Below are positions 20,639-32,559 of a DNA stretch of 64,000 bases, one piece after another. How positions within the stretch are numbered: position 1 is the stretch's first letter; the number at the start of each line of letters is the position of its first letter. The stretch covers positions 3,482,188 through 3,546,187 of the forward strand of contig NC_090611.1 of assembly GCF_004359215.1 (NCBI RefSeq), given 5' to 3'. The translations under genes and the position numbers were made by a program. Under the pieces are notes generated by a model. That model was not told the DNA's origin and did no database searches. It worked only from the letters and a program-made list of their open reading frames with translations. The DNA comes from Bremia lactucae. Lineage: Eukaryota > Oomycota > Peronosporomycetes > Peronosporales > Peronosporaceae.

Positions 20639-22945
20639 TCACCCCGACGACCACGCATTGTTGAGATTATGACTTGACTGTCGTCGTATTAACTCGTAAT
20701 TCAATCGTTGTTGCAGCTTGGCCTTGCACTCCCTTTCAACAAATTTTTTTCCAACACTTTTTCTCATACACCAAATTCCAAGACACGAAGTAATACCTAG
20801 CAAAAGCAATAGCGAACCAATGCTCGCCGCCAAAGCGACTGGTGGACCATATGAGTTCATACTAGACTTGTTAGGTGTGATACAACGTGGTCCCGCCCAC
20901 GATTTACTGACGCACTCACAGCGCTTGTTCACACACCTTCCTGTTACAATCGTCGTAATCCTATTTCGATTGCCAATCGAATCATTTTCACGTTCCGTTT
21001 GCGCCAATTGAATGCTACAGTCGGCATCCGTGTGGCAAAAGGCCTTGCCACGCACTTCCACAAATTTGTTTTCTTCATCTTCGTATTCATTCAAATGATC
21101 CAAGATCCACTGGCGCGTAGGATGTGACTTTGGATCACATCCGATACTCATGATCGAGCGAGGTGACAAGTCTTGATACACACGAATATAGTCAATTTTT
21201 AAATGCATTGGAAACGCGTCGCAAATGGCATTGGCCACAGGATCCAATCCGTCACCGCGACATGGATTCTTGGGATTAGGAGGTTGAGCTCCCCATTTGC
21301 TTGACATGGCAACGTTAAAAATAATATACATCGGCTCTTCAATCATAATTTTGCGAGGGTTCTTGACCTTTTCTCCTTGAGGAGGATCAGTAATCGTTGT
21401 AGCAGGAATTTCATACAACGGATGACCTGAGAGCATCCAGCGAACATAGCCATTTGACCCGGGAATCCACTCGACTTGGTACTGCACAAATCCAGTGTAC
21501 GCGGCCATGTGAACGGGCCAATTTACAGATAGAGCATCCATTTGAAAGGCAAAAGTCGACTCGTCATGTGGTTTCACGGGGATTCCATCAAGAGGCTTGC
21601 AGCTCGGATCGTCATTGCCGGCGCTGCAAATGAAATCACCCGTGTAAGAATTTATGGCTGAAAAGCATGTTCCGTTCGAATTGATGCCCCAGCGATCGTC
21701 CGTATTCGAATTCATCAAGTTGAGATCAGAACTAATATCGAGCGAAGCTGGACACGTTCGAAGCGAGCACATATTGTCTTCAATTCCAGCAGCCAATGCA
21801 GCTCGTACCGTCGCGTAGCTTTGGACTTCGCTATTATTGCGTTGACAGAAATTGTTTGCAGCGTAGCGCATGTTTTGATACCACGTTGGATGACCCCGTA
21901 CATCAAGATAAACGCTTTTCGGAATCCCTGGAACATTGGCCCCTGGCGTTTCACACGAGCTCGAATATGCACACAACTTGTTATCGTCAGCTGGTGGAAT
22001 CACGCGAAACTCCGGCGGCATGCCAGGCCCTACTTGAATTGACGACGAGATGATGGTCCCACCGCCTTCAACAAGATCGATTTCGGGTGCCCCTCTACCT
22101 TGATATGGATTCATTCCAGAACCTGGATTTGGATCGCACGCACTTATGCGCTGATTCGTTGAAGTGAATGTATCTGGTTCACAAGCATCATATGAAAAGG
22201 GCCACATCTTATTTGTCGACGCGCTAAAGATGGCACGGCCTAGATTTCCTAGCATCCATATGCCAGGCCACGTCGGATAGTAACGCAGCGATTGAGCTCG
22301 ACCGCTTCCGTCTTGACGAATGTCGGGGTTGCCAGACGCCTCTGTTAAGGCTCCTGGAAGTTGGGCTCGAACTTCAACCATACCGCCTTGCAAACAGAAT
22401 TTGTTCCACGACTGAACCATCCCTCCACGATAAAACTATCAAACGATGCAAAAACGACTATTTACTTACTTTATCCTGATTGAAATGAATGCAGTACGTA
22501 CAAATGTAACATTCTGTAAGCCTGGCGTTTGAAGAAAACTATTCCAGACTTGCAGCTGGGTGATCGAGTCTTCTAGTTCAATTTGAAAGCTACACACGCC
22601 CGTTAGTTCATCGCACGCAGTTGAAGTCTTGTTATGGGCGTATACTTCCATGGCGTCATTAACCCCGTCAGGCTTTTCAATTGACGTCCACATGTGGTCG
22701 TCTCCAGGTCTAAAAGACCTTCCGGGTATATTAAATTCGTCGCTCATGACAAGGTCCCATGTATCACCGCGAGACGTCGTCCATGAATAGTGCTCTTCTG
22801 GTGTGTCTGGATCTACCCACATCTTTAGACCGGACTGCGTTGCTAATTGATGATCGTTTTTCCGATTCATTTTTAAAGCCCACGTGAAATAGCCCGCTGC
22901 AAGCCACATTATGGAAGAAGTCACCCAAAGCCTTTGCAAAGCCAT
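20639..22945 (-). CDS. SKN1/KRE6-like beta-glucan synthesis-associated protein
   Basis: Predicted 746 aa, exons 22502-22945 and 20639-22435, with a 66-bp intron (donor GTACGT, acceptor GATAG, phase 0). The join gives LQNVTF followed by FYRGGMVQSWNKFC. The start was chosen at MALQRLWVTSSIMWLAAGYF, which supplies a hydrophobic N-terminal signal or anchor; upstream in-frame ATGs lie in weak sequence. The body is the glycoside hydrolase 16-related SKN1 domain with the E-I-D-L-V-E catalytic-type motif near residues 266-271. Near the C-terminus an EGF-like Cys cluster (CVNKRCECVSKSWAGPRC) precedes a transmembrane helix at about 675-705 and a short basic cytoplasmic tail. Yeast KRE6/SKN1 act in cell-wall beta-1,6-glucan synthesis, and oomycete walls contain beta-1,3/1,6-glucans. 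Whether it is an enzyme or a transglycosylase is unknown. Confidence 0.9.
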
Positions 22946-23437
22946 CGCAGCGAGCCCTTCTTTATTAAATGCAAATGTGATACAACTAAATTTTTCTACG
23001 CGACAAGAGGTGATGATTGAAGGTGACATGGACTTGGGACGAGCGATGCCTTTTCCGTTGCTTTGAATGCAGTAATTAAGTCTTTCTCTACTTTTTAGAA
23101 TTTTGTTTTGACGCCGTCCGAGCGGATTCTGTGTGGCTCTTTGCTGCATGTTACGTTCAAAGGTTACACATTGCCGCATATACAATTGACGTGCTATTTG
23201 GGAATACATTAGAATCCTTCATGTCTATGCTTTGTTTTACTTGGACCTACATGGTTTTGATAATCAGTCTGCTAAGCAAGAATGAGTGGGAATTACGCCA
23301 AAAAAGCTTAAATTGTTCTATTACTTGGCAATATTTTGATACCAAAGGTAGCATCAACGGGGAGTTGCTACTGAGCTTGTTTTCATCCAATCGATTATCG
23401 GCAAAGTGGCGCCACATTTCAAGTCAACTTGGTTGCC
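22946..23437. promoter_or_regulatory. divergent promoter region
   Basis: 492 bp separate the starts of the glucan-synthesis gene (minus) and the EXO1-like gene (plus). An open frame continues upstream of the chosen minus-strand start to 23209, so a longer N-terminus cannot be excluded. On the plus side CCACATTTCAAG at 23412-23423 resembles an oomycete initiator, just before the EXO1 start. Confidence 0.4.
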
Positions 23438-25781
23438 ATGGGCGTGACGGGCTTGCTGCCGATGCTCAAGAGCGTCACAGACATGGTGCATGTATCCAAG
23501 TATGCTGGCAAAACAGTGGGCATCGATGTATCGGACTGGCTCTATAAAGGCGCGTATAGCTGTCCCGTGGACCTCGTACTCGGGAAACCAACAGACGCGT
23601 GCGGAACGAATTACCCTCCGTTTAAACTTCTATCATTTAATTTAACGCCTAAAAGGGCACCTGTAACAGGTACCTCAACTTTTCGTTGCAGCATCTCAAG
23701 CTCCTTCAGACGCATGACATCAAGCCAATTGTAGTGTTTGACGGCGCACCACTTCCATCGAAAGCCCACGAAAATGCAATACGTAGCAGGTTCGATCACT
23801 GCCACACAGCTGCTACGAAAACAAATGTACGCTACAAGTGACTGAAACAGTTACGTGTAGATCTCGCGCAGAGTGGCACGCAAAAGCGATGAAGCTCCTG
23901 CAAGAGCGGCAAGAGAACCAGGATGCACAAGCGATTTTCTCAGCGTGTGCGCGAGCTGTGCATGTGACAAATGACATGGTTTTAAGCCTCATTGCCGTGC
24001 TGCGACGAATGGACATTGTATTCTACGTCGCGCCGTACGAGGCGGATGCTCAGCTTGCGTTTCTGTCGACACACAGGATCGTTGATGCCGTGATTTCACA
24101 AGATTCCGACTGTGTGCCGTATGGCGTCCGGACCGTGCTGTATAAGTTGAGTCCCGATGGATGGGCGTGTGAAATCAAGAGGAGAAGTCTCGGGGCCAAT
24201 GAAGAGCTCTCGTTCGTTGGTTGGTCCGAAGAAATGGTTGGTGAGTTGATGAGTATTCGAGGAGCTGCTTCAATTGATTGTGGACGTTGTAAAACGTGTA
24301 GTTTCTTCAGCTCTGTGTGCTTGCTGGATGTGACTATTGTCCATCCGTTCGTGGCGTTGGGATCATGACAGCGTACAAGTTAGTGCGGGATTTCAAGACA
24401 CCGATGGAAGTAGGATTTGAACAAATGGGTATGTTGGGGCTTTAAAACGATGGTACTCACTCGAGTTGTTGGTAGGTTTTCAAAGCGTTGCAACAACTTA
24501 AAGGACCGGCTGTACCCGACGATTACGAGAGTCACTTTTACGCAGCAATTCTGACGTATCGCCACCAACTCGTATTTGATCCACGCGATGCCGTCCGTTG
24601 GTGCATGGATTGCAAGTTTTTTGTATCCGAATTGACATGGCTTTATGCTTGTTCATTGACAGAAACTGAAAATGCTACATCCTCTTGACATTTCAAATGA
24701 CATTTTGCCACTGGTGGATCAAGGATTGCATTTTCTTGGCGACGTGGAACTTCGAGATAGTGTCGTCGCGGCTATTGCGTCGGGCCACGTTCATCCTGTG
24801 ACGCACGAGAGCTACAGGTGGAAGGATGCTGCTGCGTCCACACTGTTTACAGAAGAGCAGGCAACGTCACATTCCAAAACAAGCATGACACGGTCGTCAA
24901 CGTCATCCGAAAGCAATGACATCCTGTCTTCTCACCTTCATCGACGACATTACCGCAATTCGAAAGCTCTTGATGAATTGGCATTCGAAGAAACAATGTA
25001 TTCTGCACCACCCGCAGTCGTGCGGGTCCAGTACGAAAAGCCACGGCCGTCTTCGCGCTCTTCGTGGACGCACTTGGATAGCGTCTTGGGTTCTTCGGAT
25101 CACATTGTGAATTTCCGCAGCCCCAAGGTAAGTGAGAACTTTCAACCACTTGCTGCATTGCATGATCCTCCAGCAGTACGTCGCACTTCCGGCATCAAGA
25201 CCTACAATTTAAAAGAGTTTGAACGTCGTCCCAATCGCGACCACGTGAAACGAGTCCGAAATCCCACGAATCGAAGAAGAGATGGAAAAGGTAGTGGCTT
25301 TGAAGGCGAAGTGCTCTGCCGAGTCGATCAAGGTCAGGTCCCAAGTCTAATAAGAAGCTCTAAATACCGACGTGACGCAGCAAGGGACAACGATGTGAAT
25401 TCATTGCTAAACGAACAGAATGCTCGACTAGCCCAACAAAAGCGTCAACGAATCACTCCCAGTCCGTCGTCACCGCTATCGTCACGAGGATCCAGTGCTT
25501 CCAGTGGAAACCCACTCATTCGTCCAACACTTTCTGACTGCGGTCAACAGCCGTGTTTTTCGGAAAACAGCGGGGTTTTGAATTCACAAATGCCTCGTCG
25601 CTACGATTCGTACAAAAGTGGCAATTCCATCGTGCCGAAGCCTACGTCACACTACGCTTTTGCCACCTTTGCCGAGGAGAAATGGGATCGCATTCTACAG
25701 GACGAGATAGAAGACCGCCACAGTCACCAGAGAAGGGAGGAGGATCCCGTACTTGAATCAAGCTCGAGCGACATCATGTAG
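23438..25781 (+). CDS. EXO1: EXO1-like 5'-3' exonuclease / flap endonuclease
   Basis: Predicted 666 aa in six exons: 23438-23598, 23670-23789, 23861-24236, 24302-24409, 24476-24592, 24663-25781. The introns are 71, 71, 65, 66 and 70 bp, all GT-AG, and phases close exactly. Residues 1-99 form the XPG N domain ([10 protein letters not shown]), the I domain follows, and metal ligands are conserved: Asp30, Asp78 (VVFDG), Glu154 and Asp156 (YEADAQ), Asp175 and Asp177 (QDSD), Asp230 (LAGCDY), at positions nearly matching human EXO1. The helix-hairpin-helix [13 protein letters not shown] and the LVFDP motif support EXO1 rather than FEN1. The last ~330 residues are Ser- and Arg-rich and poorly conserved, as in EXO1 tails that bind mismatch-repair partners. 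Role: mismatch-repair excision, DNA end resection, nuclear. The start is at the MG dipeptide, because family members need the processed Gly2 near the active site. Confidence 0.9.
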
Positions 25782-25895
25782 CATGACATGCATAAACCTT
25801 TCAATTGGAATATTAAGGCGTGGAATCCCTCTTGGCTAGCATTATTTAAAAATACAGTCGTCTTTTTTCTAATAAAAAAGCCCCAAAAAAAAACC

Positions 25896-26574
25896 CTAGA
25901 CCAAACCTTCCGTCGCAGGTCGAGCTTCGTCATCTTTACCGCCGCCTAAAGCCGCTTGCAAGGCATATAGCCGTCGTCGTCGCATTCCTTCCTCGTCGGC
26001 GTGGCTCAATCGCAACGGAGTAAATGGCACGCTCGGATTACGGTCCAAATTGTGATAAGTAGCTCTGGCAATAGGAACTGACAATGGGGCGACCAAGGCC
26101 GCACGACTCGGTGGTTCTCGGTTCACAAAGCTCACTTCGTCCATGGAATCTTCCAGTGCTTGTATCCAAAGCGATCGGTCTCCGTCGAGGGCGCCTCCAT
26201 CTACCCCTCCTCGCCGTCCAAAACGTCCCCGCTCGTAGTCTCGCAATAGAGGCATTTTCTCAATAATTCGTAGATTTATCATGGCCCGCTTCCGTCGCGG
26301 CAAGTCGTCATCCACAAGTCCTGCAAAATGGCAATCGAGATTTTCATTACCCACAAGCTTGGCAGGAGATGATGGTTGCGGACGCGCGCGTTTCGTAGAT
26401 CTCACTTGAACTGCATTGTTTATCATCGAGTGGACAAGTAGCGACGGGAGGAGATGAAGCGGCTTCCGGCGGTCGTTTTGCACAGTGTAATTTGGACTGG
26501 GAGAGTCGCAATGAAAAAACGAGTTTTTGTAACCCTAACGTAGGGTTCGGCAATCTGGTTATCTCAGGTTTCAT
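25896..26574 (-). CDS. hypothetical basic protein
   Basis: Predicted 197 aa, exons 26406-26574 and 25896-26320 with an 85-bp intron (donor GTGAGA, acceptor TTTGCAG, phase 1). Unspliced, the second frame also extends upstream to 26483, so intron retention or another start is possible. The N-terminus (MKPEITRLPNPTLGLQKLVF then SLRLSQSKLHCAKRPPEA) looks like a short conserved motif followed by a Ser/Pro-rich linker. The second exon has KR-rich patches (LPRRKRAMINLRIIEKMPLL) and an acidic stretch DSMDEVSF. No domain was recognised. It is convergent with the EXO1-like gene, stops 114 bp apart. Confidence 0.6.
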
Positions 26575-27361
26575 ATGGACACACAGATTAGGCTTTGCGA
26601 TCGCGAATTGTGTTACTGATATTATGCGACCCCTAATCGACTTAAGTCCGTAAAGATTAGCTGCTCAAAACGGACTGGATTTCCTTAAGTTACGTTTTTA
26701 TGATAACGAACGCGGAAAGATTATCTACTCACAGCTCTTACAAGTTAGCTCAAGGCAATTATTCAAAAGCATTTTATTCTGTTGGCCTAGAACTTGACAT
26801 TAAATCGTCGCGCGCCGAAGTCATGAGTAAAGGTAAGGTGCAAATGATGCTGTGTTACTACGACGAACGAAGGGGAAATAGAGTGCTTTTATTTTTGCAA
26901 GAAAGACTGTGGCATAGTATTTTTTATAGGCCGACGTTTTGTCCAATACACTCTAATAATTTACTACAGTTCTAGCAAGAGGAATAACTATTGAATGGAA
27001 AGGGCAAAAGAATAATACATCACAGACTTCGAGTAGCGTGCACCAGTAACTACACGAATGTCTTTGCTGCACACACAAGGTAGAAACCGGCCTAAATAAG
27101 CCCGGTGGATAAAAACTGCAAGCTCTATATATTGTATGCTTGCGATTCGTTGAAAATCGGTACACAAAATTCATATTCTACGGAGAGGCTGCCAAAAGCC
27201 AATGCGTGCCTGAATGTGCGTTAAGGCCGAAGATGGTGTCTGTTTATTCGCAAAGTTCCGTCACCTTTATGGTCGGAATATCTCAATTGGCCACTAATTC
27301 CTTCGTCACTCGCACGGCCCTGCAACAATACAATTCTGCTTATATGCCATTGAGGATTAGC
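26575..27361. other. intergenic region upstream of effector remnant
   Basis: About 790 bp with no recognised gene or transposon fragment. Small open frames at 26700-26975 and 27140-27361 lack recognisable domains; the second is in frame with the effector start but is preceded by no signal peptide, so it is treated as upstream sequence. Confidence 0.5.
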
Positions 27362-28059
27362 ATGCGCATCTGTCACTTCGCACTGCTTAGTGTTGCAATT
27401 TCTATCACGAACACGTTGGCGAGCACGGTGGATGAATCGGACGCCCTGAACGAGGGCAGCAATTTCGTCACGAGGCTGCGGGTGCATTCGGATGCACCAA
27501 TTGGTACTGACGATGAGGAACGATTTTTCGGACACCTGGGAAACCAGCCAAGATGCCTGCAAATATACCGCAAAAGGTTTCGAAATTGACGCCTAATAAC
27601 AAGCCACTCCCAAAAGTACAGGAATCGATGTTTCATAACAAGCCACCGCCAAAATTCAAGGAAATGCCATCTCATTTCCGAAATGATGCTAAAGTCGCTC
27701 TATCAGGCCAAAATGATGATGTCGCCACGGAAACATTCGAAACGTGGCTCAATTCTAACTCAAAAGGTAAAATGCCTTTCTTGTCTGATTTAGCAGATAA
27801 GCTAAGCTTAAGTGACGCTGGCATGGCAAAGGCGCTGGCAAATGCCAAGTCGACTGAACCAAATGGTGACAACGTGATAAAAGCATATCAGCGGCAACTC
27901 ATAAGAGATACTGTCAAGAAAAAAAGTACGAAGGATCCAGTTGCACTGTACCTTAAAAGTCATTTTCCAGATTGCTATCAAGAAGCTTTGGATCTAGCGA
28001 AAAAGAAACCGTTGAGCCGTCGATCTAATCGCGTTACTGCAGAAAATTTGACGTTCTAA
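27362..28059 (+). pseudogene. broken RXLR-type secreted effector
   Basis: The first frame (27362-27589, 75 aa) begins with a secretion signal (MRICHFALLSVAISITNTLA), then has a degenerate RXLR motif (TRLR, first Arg replaced) and DDEER, the layout of oomycete host-translocated effectors. Just after DDEER, at the T run 27524-27528, the frame is lost and a stop comes at 27587. An adjacent frame (to 28059) stays open for about 168 codons without an initiator of its own context and encodes a Lys-rich helical region (ETWLNSNSKGKMPFLSD, AKALANAK, DPVALYLKSHFPDCYQEALD) like the C-terminal modules of such effectors. The single-base break could be a real null allele or a homopolymer error in the assembly. 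A Gypsy LTR begins 27 bp after the second stop. Confidence 0.7.
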
Positions 28060-28086
28060 GATTTTTCAATGTTATTAATGCCTCAT

Positions 28087-28590
28087 TGTAACGGGGTGTA
28101 CCGTTACATAAGTTTATTTCCGAAAACGAGTAGTAACTAATATTATGTTCTATGATAGGAAATAAACAAAGAAGCACAAATAATTATCTTTATTCATTAT
28201 TCAATAGCTCCAAAATTACCAGATTTGGTTAGATTGACGCAATAAGACATCAGTTCTATTGATTGGTTTATTGGACTTTAAAATCAACACAGTTAATCGT
28301 CACAAGGCACGATAGTGCGGTGCGCAAGTAGGCACACATATAGTTAGTTATTAATATAATGAAGTCAGTAGTAGATAGAAGATCGTTACGTAGGAAGCTA
28401 ACTATATTAATACAGTTTACTTTTTTTCTATTCTAAAGCCTTAGAACTAACTTTTGATAGTCAAGCCTACTAAGCTATCTGTTATTTTCCTCTGCACGTC
28501 GAGTACGTGAAGTAACCAAGACATCCAATCTTCATCGAAAATTGTTTTAATTAGTACTGTTGTCAGTACTGGCAAAGGTGCCCCGTCACA
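28087..28590 (+). repeat. 5' LTR of Gypsy element B
   Basis: 504 bp from TGTAACGGGGTGTACC to GTGCCCCGTCACA, followed by two bases and a primer-binding site. It is recognisably but distantly related to 33684-33870. Internal motifs AGTAGATAGAAGATCGTT and GTACGTGAAGTAACC recur in LTR fragments near 41320, 44420 and 45690. Confidence 0.85.
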
Positions 28591-28592
28591 CC

Positions 28593-28601
28593 TGGTAGCA
28601 C
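28593..28601 (+). other. primer-binding site of element B
   Basis: TGGTAGCAC two bases after the LTR, identical to that of element A on the other strand. Confidence 0.75.
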
Positions 28602-28639
28602 TTCGTAATTCGTTCAACGGCCTACGCACGTTCCATCCA

Positions 28640-29680
28640 ATATTGGCATGTGGATGAAGAAGGAAATATCTTTAAGCCCCTAAAGAAGGCTTTCACGCAA
28701 CGCGCGAAAGATTCATCGAACGTTTCAATCCATCCGTTTGAGAAGGGTGGCGTATTTTTGATATTTAGGTGCTCTACGAACCTTGTAACTTTTGACTTGT
28801 TAAGCTTTGTTGTTATACAGACAGGTCTTCATTTGAGTAACCTTGAATGGAAAACGATCGAGCGCATGAGCAGGCGAGCCAGCCGTTAGCGCCATGTTGT
28901 TCAATCTTCAAAGAGATGAGGAACATGCGGATACACCTAAGTCTATACAACAAGAACTCGATAAGGCTCAACGGGTAGTAGAGTTGAAGGCGGCTCCCTT
29001 TTAAGATGATACGTCAAATAAGACAAAGTCATTGAAGCTCGCCGTATCAATGATGATGCGACGAAAGTGAAGTTTGGCATGTCCAACCAACTAAGCCGGA
29101 AGTGCCAAATCTTGGGACCTAGGGCTCAAACTTCTCGACTTATTTGTCTTTGAGTCATATTGTATCTTTTGCACCCGGCTCAGGCATACATTTGAGCCGC
29201 TACGTGCCGAATTAAGGGCTCGAGTCGAGCTCCTGGATTTAAAGCAAGGCAAGCGTGACCTTCACGCTTATGCTCAGCATACACGATACCTGATCAGTTG
29301 TATCGTGAGTCATCCAATTGATGAACAAACACAGGTAACTATGCTAGTTAAAGGTCTATTCCGGCTAGAATTAGAGGCGCTCGATCAAGCGATCTCTATA
29401 GCGGAACTGGAGGATTCAGCCTTGAAAAAACTTTTATTTACTCTAGTGCTTATCGTCCTCCGAGACGACAAGAAAATGGAGGTCCAGAACCTATGGACCT
29501 CTCGTATGTAGAGAGCGAGAAACATCGCTCTCCAAATTACAAACGATTTTAAGAATGTATTCGATGTCAAAAGACGGGCCACTTTGCCTGTGAATGTAGT
29601 GCCCCACGCGTAGTGCCTAGAAACACTGAGCGAAACGATGGATCTCCCGCTTCGAACAGCAGAGGACGCGGATCCGACGC
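28640..29680 (+). pseudogene. Gypsy B gag
   Basis: Starts with MDEEGNIFKPLKKAFTQR-type sequence, continues with a decayed middle (HLSRYVPN..LKARVELLDLKQGKRDLHAYA around 29190-29270, in several frames), then VTMLVKGLFRLELEALDQAI at 29330-29400. A zinc knuckle CIRCQKTGHFACEC lies at 29557-29598 behind an in-frame TAA. Multiple frameshifts are present. Confidence 0.75.
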
Positions 29681-29859
29681 TGTTGCAAATCGCGATAAGG
29701 AGGCGGATCGTAAAAAAAACGGTCGGGATCAGTGTGCGCAGAGCACCCTCCGGATCTAGCAACGTCAAAAGAATATGCAGGTCTTCCGACGAAAGTTGCT
29801 CCTCACACACATACAACATTGTGTGTAACTGCCCCAGGGGACGAGGTTAATCCCACCAC

Positions 29860-30587
29860 CCTAAAAAATTATAGTGGCAAATAAATTGCCACTAAAGTCG
29901 ATCGACGCCAATGGCTAAAAGGTCTCAGACTGAAATTTATCAAGGGCAATATCGCTCTAACGAGCACGACAGTGCGCAAAGCACAAGGCGTATATATAAC
30001 AGTAAAGAAACGTGTAGTTGATATACATTACACGTCAAAGGGTAGACAGAATGATGATGATCTCATTGTACTGGATTTAAATGACAAATTTAATGTCATC
30101 CGTGGATAAAATGGCTCAGAAATAACGAGCCATGCATACATTGGTAGTATCAAGCCGTAACGATGCCTGTCTCTCGTTCATCAGAGGGCCATCTGATAAA
30201 CTTATTGGAGCAATTACAAGCGTGTGGATGAACTACGAGTTGGTGCAATGGCCTCACTTGTGGGTCGGTCGTTTGCATGACTACACAAGATCTCAGTGTG
30301 AAAACCCATCAGACTGTGGAGTTAGATACCGACGGCTGTGCAGAGGAACAGGCAGCGTGGAAGTTCGACCACTCGAATAAGTTGAGTGGTACGAAACAGG
30401 GATGCTTGCTTAGAAAGCAACATCCAATAAAGTTAAAACGCCTGTCTATAAGAGGCAGAGCTAAAGCCCTAGATCGACTGGAGAGTCGATCGTAGGGGGT
30501 TCGCCGTAACCGTCTCAGAACTGGAGCAGACAAGGGGAATCCGACTGTTCAATTAAAACAAAGCATTGTGATGGCCAGAGACGGTGT

Positions 30588-30626
<39 letters not shown>

Positions 30627-30642
30627 AGTGAAGAAATTCAAC

Positions 30643-30673
<31 letters not shown>

Positions 30674-31110
30674 CCTTCTTAAGGTATGGCTGTGCAATTA
30701 CAGCTAGAGGCAGTTGGGAGGATACCCCCCCCCAAATAAAACTTCATGAAATAAGTCCCCAAGAATGTGCGGGAATAAGTTCCCAGAAACCTGTCGTCAA
30801 AGGTTCCCAGGTAACTTTGGAAATAAGTTCCAAAGAGGAAACCGAGACATTAAATATTTAGTGTACAACAGATCAAGTGTAGGCGCTAATAAACTTGATC
30901 TGATAACACTTCCAAAGTTAACTTGGTCGATAACTTAATTGCCAACGCTTGAGCCGAAACGTTTCTTGCGTGATCAGCATAGTGGTAAAATCAAGCAGAT
31001 CTGCGTACATGTCACAGATGACAAGTACGTGGACGATATTCGATCGGCAATAGTAACTTCTGAGAGCGGACGGCTTCTAAGCAGCTCATAGAAGACAAAA
31101 GTCTCCTCGA
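29860..31110 (+). pseudogene. Gypsy B protease and linker
   Basis: LDLNDKFNVIRG near 30070-30110 and PQLRLGRLHDYTRSQCEN-like sequence identify the protease C-terminal part. The catalytic D-S/C-G segment is lost in a deletion near 29890. The linker LEPKRFLRDQHSGKIKQICV follows near 30950-31010. The region 30300-30520 is homologous to 38240-38520 in fragment C. Confidence 0.65.
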
Positions 31111-31119
31111 CGAGAAGAC

Positions 31120-32100
31120 TCGGATTGAACGTTTAACGTCCCAATCTTGGGAGTCTTTGAAGACAAACCTTTTTTATAAAGACTTGATCGAATTCAAGGA
31201 TGTATTCCCTGATTCCACACCGTCCGAATGGCCTACGGATAAAGCACTTGACACGAAATCGACCTGATAACAGGCTCGAAGTATTGTGCCATTGCCTCGT
31301 GATCAAGCATTAGCGATCGACAAAAAATTGCCGATCGCTTATACGCGGGCCAGTAAAGGAGTCGACCTCCCCACAGAGCTTTTCGACCTTCTGCGTGCGT
31401 AAAAAGCAGGAGGATAGCGGATTGTGCATGCGTTCAATAATTTGAACGCTGCAACGGTACCGGCACAAACGTCGATACCACAACAGTCGTAATCATGGAT
31501 GGTATGTCAAAGAGTGCTATCTTTTCGTCAATGGATCTGATGTATGGATTCTATCAGATCCTAATGCGTGAACAAGAAATCCCGCTTGCAGCAGTAAGTA
31601 CCTCAAGCAGAATGATATGGAAGTGGCTAGTTGTGCCACAGGGACTTAGTAATGCTCCTGTGACATTTTACAAATGTGTAACAAATCTGTTGAGATCGAT
31701 GCAAGATTTCGCACCGAGCTATTGGATGACGTCTTCGTTCATAGCAGAACCGTAAACGGGAAGTCGGGTGTTGAAGTACATTGATCCCACGTCCAAAAGG
31801 TTCTTACACTTATGTGTTAGCAAAAGTTGTATGTAAAACTCAAGAACTGTATATTTGATACAAGCGAAATACCACTTCTTGGGTGCATCGCCGGTAGACA
31901 TGGTGTACTCCTGATTCATAAAAATAAAGGCGACCACCGATTGGCCTGTGCCAGTCGATGTTAAGGGGCTTAGAAAGTTTATCGGCTTAGCAACGTACCT
32001 GCACAAGTACTCACGCATTTATGCCGATATGACAGTACATATTTCTACTTTATTAAAAGAGAAGTGCAAAGCGGTCACGGAACGCTGATTGTCAGCGTTA
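31120..32100 (+). pseudogene. Gypsy B reverse transcriptase
   Basis: SQSWESLKTNLFYKDLIEFK, then VFPDSTPSEWP, then the open piece 31495-31755: MSKSAIFSSMDLMYGFYQIL, then WLVVPQGLSNAPVTFYK. The catalytic loop survives only in the neighbouring frame as LLDDVFVHSR near 31720. The thumb has DWPVPVDVKGLRKFIGLATY around 31940-32000. Many substitutions and frameshifts. Confidence 0.8.
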
Positions 32101-32500
32101 CTTTGAGGCTATCAAGCAAAGCTTTATGCGATCGCCAATCCTGGTGATTGCGGTTTTACAATCGGCTGGGTTAATGCAGTATGAAACAGACGGCCCAGAG
32201 CGCGTCGTCTGTTATTGATTGCGTCAGCTTCAACCAGCTGATCGCATTATCTAGTGCATGACAAGGTACTCCTCGACATAAAATACGCACAGGCTAAGAT
32301 TAGGGTCTATCTTTTGAGATATAGACCGTTCATTGTTTATACGACCATGGGACTTTACGCACGGCTCTAAGCAGTCCACACCTCTCGCGAAGAATGGCGA
32401 GATGGTTGTCTTTTCTCTCGGAGTAAAACTTCATTTTAGAATACAAACCAGGACAACTTAATGTCATCAATGATGCCCTTTCGCGCAGGCCCGATTTTGA
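32101..32500 (+). pseudogene. Gypsy B RNase H
   Basis: Decayed RNase H: MQYETDGPERVVCY around 32175-32215, a KVLLDIKYAQAKIRVYLLRY-type segment at 32270-32330, and YKPGQLNVINDALSRRPDFE near 32445-32500. Confidence 0.7.
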
Positions 32501-32559
32501 GCAACAGTGACCTTAAGCACACTGTTGCTACAATAAGTATTCCGTCGTCAACATTACTC

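Noticed and set aside
26700..26975. Small plus-strand gene of 91 codons
   Set aside because: No domain, no splice or promoter support, and composition like the surrounding A/T-rich intergenic DNA.
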